Positions 55,988 through 64,000 of a stretch of DNA of 64,000 bases are shown here, one piece after another. Source of the stretch: Hyposmocoma kahamanoa (Eukaryota; Arthropoda; Insecta; Lepidoptera; Cosmopterigidae); the NCBI RefSeq assembly GCF_003589595.1, contig NW_020653993.1, forward strand, positions 6,613,321 through 6,677,320. Direction: 5' to 3'. The stretch's first letter is position 1, and every line of letters begins with the position of its first letter. The notes under the pieces are model-generated. The model was not told where the DNA came from. It worked only from the letters and a program-made list of their open reading frames with translations, and made no database searches. A program made the position numbers and the translations under genes.

Positions 55988-56200
55988 ACAAAGTGCCTCT
56001 GTGGCCGAACGGTTACCATGCTATATGTGTGTGGTTATATGTATCGCCTACATTTATTTCTCTCATGAGTTTGGGTGTAATTTGTGGTTGTCTATGTGTG
56101 TGTTCATGGCACCCGCTACACAGGGTTTCCCTAATGCGGGGCTTCAAAAAAAAACTATCTATTCTACTATTAGTACAAAAGTTACAAATAAAAACAAAGA
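55988..56200 (+). repeat. SINE S2, B box lost
   Basis: CTCTGTGGCCGAACGGTTAC (A box) is followed by a degraded head, then CCTACATTTATTTCTCTCAT and GGCACCCGCTACACAGGG. It is in the intron of gene E. Confidence 0.7.
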
Positions 56201-56974
56201 AAATAAAATTAATGAACGAAATGAATGAAATGACTACATGGTACCTGCTAAGTTCACCTAGGTCCCTGAACGTGAAGTTCGGTGAACATAGCAAGCAGAT
56301 CGGAGTCCCACCTATCATTTGAAGATATGATATCTATGTAAGCTTAAAAAATGTCGTATAATTTCCATCGAAGCATCTCTAAAGAGAGGCTTAAAGATTA
56401 TACGAATGAAATTAGTCGGTTTTTGTAATTAGCCTTCAAATAATAAAAACATAAAAACACAGACTAAGGCTCAATTTACATTACCGCGGAAGGAAATGAA
56501 AGCTAATTCTCAAACATGCTCGAGAGTGTTTGCATTACTTTCAAAAAACGAACACGGAAAGTTTGTCATTTATGGACCGTGCGATTTCTTCCCGGCCAAG
56601 GCCTGCAAAGTACCTATGTATGAAAATCCATTACTATCCACTCTCTCTTTTCTCTAAAATTTTTACATCTACCTACTAATAATGAACTATGTAAACAGGC
56701 AAAAGAGAAACTCACACAGCCAACTGCCAAGTGTTTTCTATTTGGCCTTTTTTCTATTGTTGTCTCGAAAACAAGTTCTAGTGAGAAGAGCAATAACGAA
56801 AATGCCTGCAAGTACTATGTCAAATATTCCTTTTTAAGTTTTTGTATTATATATCTTCTCTATAATCTTCTATTATTTCCTCACATTGCTTAAGAAAATC
56901 ACTACACATGGTCGTCCAGCAATCCCTTACTGGGAAGTAAGGGACCTCTGCAATAATGTAGGTACTATAAGTCA

Positions 56975-57065
56975 ATTGTGCAACGTACAAACTAGATACG
57001 AGTCAGAAAATAGTTCGCGCGTCTTTCGTCGGAAACACCCGCAACTAGTTTGTAAGTTACGCAAT
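56975..57065. repeat. Foldback element R6, copy 2
   Basis: ATTGTGCAACGTACAAACTA G pairs with CTAGTTTGTAAGTTACGCAA T (two mismatches). It is in the second intron of gene E. Confidence 0.75.
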
Positions 57066-57194
57066 AGCCGTAAATGAGAGTTCTTAGCCTTAGAACGTAG
57101 ATTCTTTTCAAATCACTTAAAACGCAACTCCCATTTTACTAGTGTATACTTGAAATGGAGTACTGAACATCATCGTATAAACTAGCGAGTTTAC

Positions 57195-57287
57195 CTGTTT
57201 GGTAATATTTTCCGCCACCATCGCATCTCCAATTTTGTATCTTGGATTGTAGAGGGAAAGTACACTCGCAACAAAACTCACATTCGG
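57195..57287 (-). CDS. Gene E putative exon 2
   Basis: It lies between an acceptor ATACATTTCAG and a donor CAG/GTAAAC, is 93 bp, and is open in the phase set by exon 1 and exon 3. It encodes PNVSFVASVLSLYNPRYKIG followed by DAMVAENITKQ, with no Cys. There is no counterpart in A to D. An open shifted frame with several Cys also exists but breaks the phase. Confidence is limited without transcripts. Confidence 0.4.
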
Positions 57288-57365
57288 CTGAAATGTATAG
57301 TTGTTAAAAATTAACACACAAATTAAGGGGAAACCAGTGCCTTTAACAACAAAATACTTACTTAC

Positions 57366-57416
57366 CAAATTCATAAATATTAGGAATGTGCCCGAAACCC
57401 AAGCCACAAGTATCAT
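57366..57416 (-). CDS. Gene E putative exon 1: signal peptide
   Basis: The 17 codons from ATG (57416) encode MILVAWVSGTFLIFMNL, a hydrophobic leader, followed by a strong donor GTAAGTAAG at 57365 in phase 0. The next exon is 78 bp away, a minimal insect intron without in-frame stops, so retention is possible. The full model gives a secreted protein of about 165 aa. The family promoter motif is not visible upstream. Confidence 0.45.
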
Positions 57417-57759
57417 TAAAAAATAATTTATACAAATGGAAAACGCATGAAAATTAAAAACAGTCAAATAGAACGCTTAATCTCAAACGCAATTATTAAT
57501 TTTTGTAAGTGTGAAATTTGCTAATGAATTGTTAGTTTTTCATTAAAATTTCATTAATTAAATGAGTGTGCAAGAAAAAAGGTGCAAACATTAAAAAACA
57601 CCAGCTAAATCAAATAGGTGTAGTCGCTTTAGTCGAAGATTTGTATCTGTTGTGCGCTGCAGTGACGCGACCGCTTCAACTAACTAAGTTCAAGTAACTT
57701 TTAATTCATTAATCGTGACTGCAAAAGTATCACGACAGTGAGTAGAGAGGTCAGGGTAG

Positions 57760-58720
57760 ACTACGGGCTTCCCGGTAAGACCCGGGTACGGCGGGCTTCT
57801 CTGATGGACCCGGACTTGGGTATGGACTCGCTGGGGTTATATATATCGTCGCTTTGATTACGGGAGAGAGTTCCACAATCTGATCGCAGAAACGGTAAAA
57901 GAGTTAGAATAAAAGTTAGAGGTATGATCAGAGGAGCGAAGGGGACGGCAAAGTGTAGAAAAGTGGCAAGTAAAGCGATCTTTAAGATAAGAAGGCGTAA
58001 AGGAACAGAATAGAATCGAGTAAAAAAGGGAAAGGATATAAAGATCTCTACGCCGGTGGATGGGCAGCCATTTAAGTTGTACGCGAAATTGAGAGACATG
58101 ATAAAATTTACGAAGTCCGAAGATATACCTAACGCACATATTTTGGAGCCGTTCCAATTTATTGAGCACAGTAACTAACAAATTCAAATAGCAAACATCT
58201 GCATAGTCGAGTTTCGGATGGAGAAGGCTCTGGGCCAGAATAATTTTAAATTTAGTCGGAAAAAAGTTTTTAAGCCTTCTCAGAGAAAAATGCGCGCCAA
58301 ACACCTTCTTGCTAACCTCAGCAGCGCGCGGCTTCCAAGTCAGGCATTTATCATAAATTACCCCCAAATTCCTGACTGTGTCCAAATCAAGAATATCGAC
58401 ACCACCGAAAACCACAGCGGGAAAGAAGTCTAGATTTTTAGACTGAACTAAATGCTACCTATAATAATGGATTGTGTTTTGGATGGGTTAACTTAAAGGC
58501 CAAAAGACTGACTCCATTGACGAATGGATTCAAGGTTCACATTGGTAATATTAATGGCACATGGTACGTCTTGAATGGACGACTGGGTGTAAAACTGGAT
58601 GTCATCAGCTTACAGATGATAGGAAGTAGTGAGGGATTGTGTGATAGAGTTAATAAACAAAGGAAGTAAGAGAGGGGAAAGGAGGCCACTCTGCGGAACT
58701 CCGGCGGCAATATCATACCA
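57760..58720 (-). pseudogene. LINE reverse transcriptase 3' fragment
   Basis: The minus strand carries ADDIQFYTQSSIQDVPCAIN, LESIRQWSQSFGLKVNPSK, then VFGGVDILDLDTVRNLGVIY, HPKLDYADVCYLNLL and VSAIRLWNSLP. This is the RT palm end, thumb and C-terminal tail of a Jockey/CR1-group LINE. A frameshift near 58440 and missing ends make it inactive. It is related to 33780-34545. Confidence 0.8.
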
Positions 58721-58806
58721 AAATGTCGAATTTGACTACCTATTCATGTTACACCATGGAATGCGTAATACAGATAATCAGAAATTCGATTCATTATACT
58801 AAATCA

Positions 58807-58852
58807 CTTTTGTTTAACGGTTACCTCCATGGATGTAACCGTTAAACAAAAG
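58807..58852. repeat. Perfect 18-bp hairpin
   Basis: CTTTTGTTTAACGGTTAC (58807-58824) and its complement (58835-58852) around a 10-base loop. Confidence 0.85.
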
Positions 58853-59329
58853 TAGTAGTAATGTAGTGTTTACATGGATGTTATGAAAGCACGAAATGAA
58901 TACCGATCGAATTTTATTATATTAAATACGTCATAAGTGCTGAGTACTCAAGCCTATAATGCAAAATCACCAAAACGAATTGTCAGCAGAAGTCGACACT
59001 CCTAGTTTAAGCTCCCCTCTAAGGGAATGGTTCCGCTGGAGTACAACCTCGTCCTTTAGAGCGGCAGCCTCTAAAGGATTACCATGACGTTGTCCAACCT
59101 CCGATGGAAGCAAACCCCAAAAAGAAGTTTATACAAAATTACATGCAACTGTAAAAACGAGACTAATAATAACAGCTGATATTTACACAATAACTACAAT
59201 TTGTAAAGTATTCAAAATATATTACCGCAAATGCAAATTGAAAAAAGTGACAGACAATTTTGAACTTCTACATATTGCTTACTTAATACTTACAGAATAC
59301 ATAATGGTTACTACGTAACCGATCACTCT

Positions 59330-59560
59330 CCTACAAATTCGAAAATACTTACGCTATAATAGCCTACCAAATCTGGCTAATGACACCAGGCGCTCACTAC
59401 GAAGAAAAAGGAACCTAAGCACACACGCAGGAAAATAACGTTGCCCGCCGTGTGCAGTTGTGAGGAGCCGAATGTTCATAAATGAAAGGTTTGTGTGAGC
59501 GCTTGCGTCGACATCGGCACTCACGAGTAACGGAGCCCTGATATTGCGAGGAAGACTTAG
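59330..59560 (-). repeat. Dispersed repeat R4, reverse copy
   Basis: AATCTGGCTAATGACACCAG, GAACCTAAGCACACACG, CCGTGTGCAGTTGTGAGGA and GAGCGCTTGCGTCGACATCG match 21440-21800 in reverse. Confidence 0.6.
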
Positions 59561-59629
59561 GCTCTTTGGCTATAACACAAATAATTTATATTATGAAACC
59601 TAAAATATTGCCATAAATAGTAAAATATG

Positions 59630-59866
59630 TCGCACCCCTCATGAAAGAATGGCATAAGTGAAGTTACGTCAAACATATTTATTGCTCCATTAGACACAGA
59701 AAGATATAACCCACATCCTCTCCAATTCTTGTAACTCTATCTACAATATTAGTCGATAAAGTTACAAGATTTGGAGATGATGTAGATTATATTTTTCTGT
59801 ATCTAATGATCCAATAAATGTTTTTCACGTAACTCCACTTATGCCATTCTATAATAAGGGGTGCGA
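59630..59866. repeat. Long palindromic MITE
   Basis: Two arms of about 112 bp, well matched throughout: TCGCACCCCTCATGAAAGAA, TGGCATAAGTGAAGTTACGT and CTTGTAACTCTATC on the left, and the complement on the right ending GGGGTGCGA. The arms meet almost without spacer. Confidence 0.9.
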
Positions 59867-59937
59867 TGAATTGAATAATTAAAACTTCTACCCACACAGA
59901 TTTCAAAAATGTATTAGCAGCTTTTCAAAGGCATTGA

Positions 59938-60165
59938 ATTGCCTACGACCGATCTATCTCACAGACCATGCTGGTCTACCACGCAAAGGGTCCCGGGTTT
60001 GATTCCCGGGCCAGGGGAAATATTTGTATGGCCTACATTTATTTCTCTAGTGAGTTTAGGTGTAATTTGTGGTGTTCTATGTGTGTATCCATGGCACCCG
60101 CGACTAAGTGTTTACATAGTGCGGGGCTATGAGTATGTGCGTTATTTATTTATTATTTGTTATAG
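59938..60165 (+). repeat. SINE S2 with intact B box
   Basis: The head has GGGTTTGATTCCCGGGCC (B box) and the body is CCTACATTTATTTCTCTAGT, GAGTTTAGGTGTAATTTGTG and GGCACCCGCGACTAAGTG. The A-box region is altered. Confidence 0.8.
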
Positions 60166-60184
60166 AAGCGCTACATAACTACAG

Positions 60185-60680
60185 TTTTAATAATCTCAGT
60201 ACAGAGTACTAAAAAAACCGACCTCAAAAGTACGTAGAATCACATCTATTTGCCAAGTTTTATTGAAATCGGTTACCGGAAAGTGCGCAAACGCGGATTC
60301 ATCCCGTCGTTCGCCACTATACGGAACTTGATACAGGAGATAATTAAAATCGGTTCTCACTACTCAAAGTATATTGAGAGAAAAACGCCTTGAATTGGAG
60401 AATAGCAAAGTCAACCATTAAAATAATTACTCCTTATAATAAAATTTAGGCTCTATTTATAGAAATGAATCTTCATGCGTGAACAGCCACCCTTGGAGGT
60501 GAATTATTTTCTTTAAAATTAAACGGGACCACTATGAAGGTACCCTCTTTCCAACAAAAAAAAAGAATCATCAAAATCGGTTCACAAATGGCGAAGTTAT
60601 CGCGTAACATACATACATAAAAAAGACATACAGTCGAATTAAGCACCTTCTCCTTTTTTTGAAGTCGGTTAAAAATAAAG
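60185..60680 (-). repeat. ACCGACTTC-type MITE, reverse copy
   Basis: It starts ATAATCTCAGTACAGAGTAC and AAAAAAACCGACCTCAAAAG and ends CCTTCTCCTTTTTTTGAAGT, CGGTTAAAA. Both inverted ends are present. Confidence 0.85.
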
Positions 60681-60714
60681 TACTATCAATAAATTACTAC
60701 CGTTCGATTAGAAC

Positions 60715-60890
60715 TCGGGCTGTAATGGTGGAAGGCGTATTATCTGATATTAGAAAAATAGCTAAAGGTGTTCCTCCAGGATCAGTAATAGAACCTTTCT
60801 TACTCCTATAACGCTTTGCCACATTACTATAAGGTTATACGTAAATCTCTTTGTAGATGATACTCATATAGGGTTATCAGCCACATGTGA
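60715..60890 (+). pseudogene. LINE reverse transcriptase remnant
   Basis: One frame reads VEGVLSDIRKIAKGVPPGSV, IEPFLLL and then a stop, matching the GVPQGSVLGPxLFL block of RTs. A decayed FVDDT-like phrase (TTTGTAGATGATACT) follows in another frame. Confidence 0.6.
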
Positions 60891-61349
60891 AGTACATATG
60901 CTAAAACGACAAAAGATTATAGTTACTTCTAAAACATAATCATTAATACAATAAAAATCGTACCCACATAACACTAAACAAAGTTGCGAAAAGAAGAATG
61001 ACACTAAATCTTTATTTCATTCCATATTTATTCAAAATGAAATTATTATCAACAGACAATATTCTAATGGATGTGTATTATGCTCATATCTAATTTGAAC
61101 TAAACCTAAGTTTATTTTGTGCCATCAATATTCTTATTTTTTTCTACAGCTCCTAATGTAAGGCTTTAGTGAAAAATACATTTCTCTTATTTGTCTTCTC
61201 TGCCTAATTTGTGTTCATATTCTACTCATGATTTATGGGCTATGAATACGCCATCTACCCATGTCATAGTCTCTTTATTTACTTATTACGTTGTCTTCCT
61301 ACTTGTCTTCTTCTTAATCTATTTCTCTTCAATTTTATCTTCGTCTTTA

Positions 61350-61560
61350 CCTTCTTCGTGATATTCTTCTTGTTCGTTCTCTTTTTTTATAATCTACTTT
61401 ATCTTCGTTTTTGCCTTCTACTTTATCTTCGTCGTTATCTTCTTCTTTACCTTCGTCTTTATCTTTTTCTTTATTTTCATCTTTGTCATCTTCGTTGTTG
61501 TATTCGTTGTCCTCTAAATTGTATTTTTATTTGCCCTCTTCATTGTCTTCCTCTTTATGC
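61350..61560 (-). other. Acidic and Lys-rich coding-like run downstream of gene F
   Basis: The minus strand encodes KYNLEDNEYNNEDDKDENKE, then KDKDEGKEEDNDEDKVEGKN and EDKVDYKKRERTRR before a stop. A TAA precedes it, and before that comes EHKEEDNEEGK. It is purine-rich simple sequence (GAA/GAT/AAA) and may be a lost C-terminal tail of gene F or a chance product of the repeat. Confidence 0.3.
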
Positions 61561-61612
61561 TCTTGCTTTTTGATCTTATTTTATTCTAATAATGGACTTT
61601 AATTTGCGCCAG

Positions 61613-62700
61613 TTATATTTCATCATTGTCTTTTTCAACTCGAAACCTGAGCTTTCGTTTATGCCATTTAACTATTTGATTTTCAACTTTTTTGTGATCT
61701 TCTTTATTGTTTTCTTCTTCTTCTGCCCTAAACCTGAGTATTTGACGTTTCCACCATCTATCTTCTGCGTACTCTTTTAATTTTGCCCTGGGGATTAGAG
61801 TAGGTAGAGCTGTAGTTATCCTTTTAAAAAAATCCTTATCATTAGGCTTATGAAAACTAATACTGCATCTAGCTTCACATAAGCTCATATACTTGTCGTA
61901 ACTTTCTGGGGTACATTTTGTGACTTCAGAACAAATGTTTCTAAAAAATGCATAACACGTAGTTTTACAACGTTTGTAGCCTAAGTATTTACAGAACCTG
62001 CCATAGCGGTTGGCATAAAACACATTTCGGTTTTTGGCATAAAACTCATGTCTGTTTCTAGTTCTCGTAGAAGTTGTGTCATAAATATATATATATGTGT
62101 TTTTCCGATGTCGATGCCTTCTAGCGTCCACGATTGTTTGTTGTATTTCTGGTTCTATTGTATTTTTATCCAGGAATAAATTTGATTTCATACCTTTTTT
62201 ATAGTTTGGATAACTTTCAACGTACATTGGTTCGGTTATTTTAAGATTGGTTATTGGGGACATTTTTGTTTCAATCTCTGGAAAATAATAATAATCTGAG
62301 GACTTATTAAAACGTGTTTGTTCTATCGTTTCAATATTGGTTGTCTGGGACATTTCTGTTTCAAGTTCTGGAAAATGATAATAATCTACGTCATTATTAA
62401 CATGCATTCGTTGTGTAGTTGTAATATTGGTTATCTGTGATAATTTTATTTCAGGTTCTGGATAAAAATAATAATAACTTGAAGAATTCTTAACAAGCAT
62501 TCGTTGTGTTGGTTTAATGTTGGCTGTCTGGGACATTTCTGTTGCAATTTCTGGATAATGATAGTAATCCGAAGAATTATTAAAATTTATTCCTTCTGTT
62601 ACTTTAACATTGGTTACTTGTGAAACCTTTGTGTCAGGTTCTGCATAATAATAGTAACCTGACGAATAATTAATATGCATTTGTTCCGTTATTTTAATAT
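61613..62700 (-). CDS. Gene F last exon: Tyr/Asn repeats then Cys-rich module
   Basis: The acceptor TATATATTTCAG ends at 62701. The exon enters with two bases of a split codon and then reads IKITEQMHINYSSGYYYYAE. Five tandem repeats of about 30 residues follow (pattern IKxTQRMxVNNSSDYYYFPE then xETEMSQTTN) plus a partial sixth. Next come a basic segment (RRHRHRKN) and the module C-x7-C-x3-C-x7-C-x5-C-x11-C-x3-C with RCKTTCYAFFRNIC as core. The end is charged (RAEEEENNKEDHKK). AATAAA lies at 61585-61580, 28 bp after the stop. The domain order is the reverse of A to D. Exon 1 and the leader were not found between 62701 and 64000, so the 5' end is missing. Confidence 0.7.
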
Positions 62701-63435
62701 CTGAAATATATAAAATATTAATTTATTAAATCACAATCAATTATTTAAAGAAAATTACTTTTAAACAATGATATCTATGTACTAGCGATAGCGTTCGTAG
62801 CGTACTAGATGCGGCGTTCCGTACAAACGCTGTGTTTCACTGATATGCGGTGAAGACGGTGCACAACTGTACATCCTTCTTGAACCGTACAGTACTTCGG
62901 TACCATTACTTTTCTGTATGTACGTCTGGCGCACACTCAGCACCAATCGGCGGGTGTCTTACGCCGATGGGCAAATCTTTGACCACGATGGCAAGCATAA
63001 CTGTAGCGAATCGCAGCAGTCGCTACAAATCTCTTTTGTATATAAATATTTTATAATCTCTTTAAGTTTTAGTTTTATATTTAAATTCTAAATTTAAATG
63101 TGATTGTTTTTGGCGCCTTTTCTTGTCCGTTTTTGTTTGCTGTTTTGCTTTTACAGCTACATACGTGTTTTATAACACAAATTAATAAAATGCAAGTACG
63201 TGTGCTTGGCTTTTCTCACTCGTTTAGCACCCACCCTGTAACCCATTGGATACAGTCGGCTACAATAATAGTATTTGCAATCGATACGATAAGAAGAAGT
63301 GGTCGGATAGTCGAATGCGTGTTTCCGTATCATTCAGTTACTTGTTAAAATGGAATGCGCTTTTACATTTGCATCGAAAAAATCCCGCGACGTCAGTTAA
63401 CGCAAGTTAACGAAATTGTATACTTATAAAATCAA
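62701..63435. other. Upstream of gene F, exon 1 not identified
   Basis: GC-richer DNA at 62800-63010 (GCGTACTAGATGCGGCG, CACCAATCGGCGGGTG). A possible TATA (TATTTATATAC on the minus strand near 63045) and a GTAAGAC donor near 62960 exist, but the peptide between them is not a convincing leader. Confidence 0.3.
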
Positions 63436-63439
63436 GCAT

Positions 63440-63650
63440 GCATTCATTGCGCGCATTTGACCACCATCTCACCTGATGGAAAGTGACGATGATGGACCAT
63501 GCACACCCAAATAATGCCTATTCATTCTCGCTTTGAAAATGCCCAAGTTATAACGTTTAGGGAACCAGTCTGCGGACAGGGAATTCCAATCAATAGCGGT
63601 TGGCTATATAAATGTAATGCGTAATGCTTCGTGCGAATCTTTGGACCCCT
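63440..63650 (-). pseudogene. LINE 3' fragment
   Basis: The reverse complement matches 20075-20260: ACGCATTACATTTATA, GGAATTCCCTGTCCGCAGA and CGAGAATGAATAGGCATTAT, encoding a degraded WNSLSADWFP-like tail. Short and dead. Confidence 0.6.
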
Positions 63651-63769
63651 TCTCAGCACTTATCATATACTGGTAGACTAGATAATGAATTTACATCGCA
63701 GACTTTTGTGTAGGACTTTTTAAAACCTACAATTTTCTAGAGCATTGATTTTATATATCTGTTAGTTTA

Positions 63770-63960
63770 CGGGGCGCACGCCAGTAAAGCGCCCAGCCGG
63801 CATGATTTTTGCCGACATCTTCAACATTTACCGTCATATTTCAGCCAACTTACACAAAACCTAAATAAATTATAAACCTAAACCTTTCTCATGAATCACT
63901 CTTTCGATTGGTGGAAACCGCATGAATATCCGTTCAGTAGTTTCAGCGATTAGACAGGCA
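63770..63960 (+). repeat. Common moth repeat phrase
   Basis: GTGGAAACCGCATGAATATC, CGTTCAGTAGTTTCAGCGAT and TAGACAGGCAGACAGGCA. This is typical dispersed repeat sequence; the class is not determinable here. Confidence 0.5.
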
Positions 63961-64000
63961 GACAGGCACGGTAGTGATCCCAACTAGCAAATTAATCTTA

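Noticed and set aside
61235..61780. Plus-strand hydrophobic frames near the end of gene F
   Set aside because: They are the complement of GAA/GAT/AAA-rich minus-strand sequence and of the gene F C-terminus, giving Leu/Phe/Ser-rich shadows.

Overview
This window is insect nuclear DNA, almost certainly from a lepidopteran. The evidence is AT-rich sequence, several tRNA-derived SINEs of the kind found in moths and butterflies, a MITE that starts AACCGACTTCAAAA, decayed non-LTR retrotransposons, short introns with GTAAGT donors, and no bacterial gene organisation. Positions 13647-14046 are an assembly gap of 400 N.

The main content is a dispersed cluster of six related genes for small secreted proteins. 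I call them A to F; I do not recognise the family. A (1474-5341, +), C (17121-14604, -), B (20987-23204, +) and D (40720-35089, -) share one plan: a 21-23 codon signal-peptide exon ending at GTAAGT, a phase-0 intron of 0.9-3.4 kb filled with transposons, and a large last exon whose first codon is Cys. In A, B and D that exon encodes a Cys-rich module followed by long Asn/Gly low-complexity repeats. E (57416-55336, -) and F (62700-61613, -) are divergent members that keep the core C-x3-C-x7-C ... C-x3-C. E has no repeats. F has five 30-residue Tyr/Asn-rich repeats placed before the Cys module. The left window edge (1-87, minus strand) may cut into a seventh Asn/Gly coding repeat.

A, B, C and D also share a promoter module: TAATRAGGCAATTA, then a TATA-like box, then a TCACA element (TTGTCACAG in A, B and C), about 100-120 bp before the ATG. 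This suggests co-expression. The proteins look like disordered extracellular polymers with a disulfide-linked head, so a structural, adhesive, silk-gland or accessory-gland role is plausible. That role is inference only. Gene C is the oddest: its Cys module is wrecked by a stop and frameshifts, yet a second splice acceptor would join the intact signal exon in frame to its intact Asn/Gly array. A and C lie tail to tail and are flanked by an inverted duplication (6300-7170 against 12340-12960).

The rest is mainly transposon debris. It includes a nearly intact LINE with one frameshift (45000-47655), many LINE 3' fragments, a U6 snRNA pseudogene fused to a LINE tail (8435-8760), a Penelope-like fragment (48521-49075), at least three SINE families, MITE and foldback families with clear inverted repeats, and about 14 copies of one 290-bp unclassified repeat. 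No other host gene could be supported. All splice models come from sequence reading alone.
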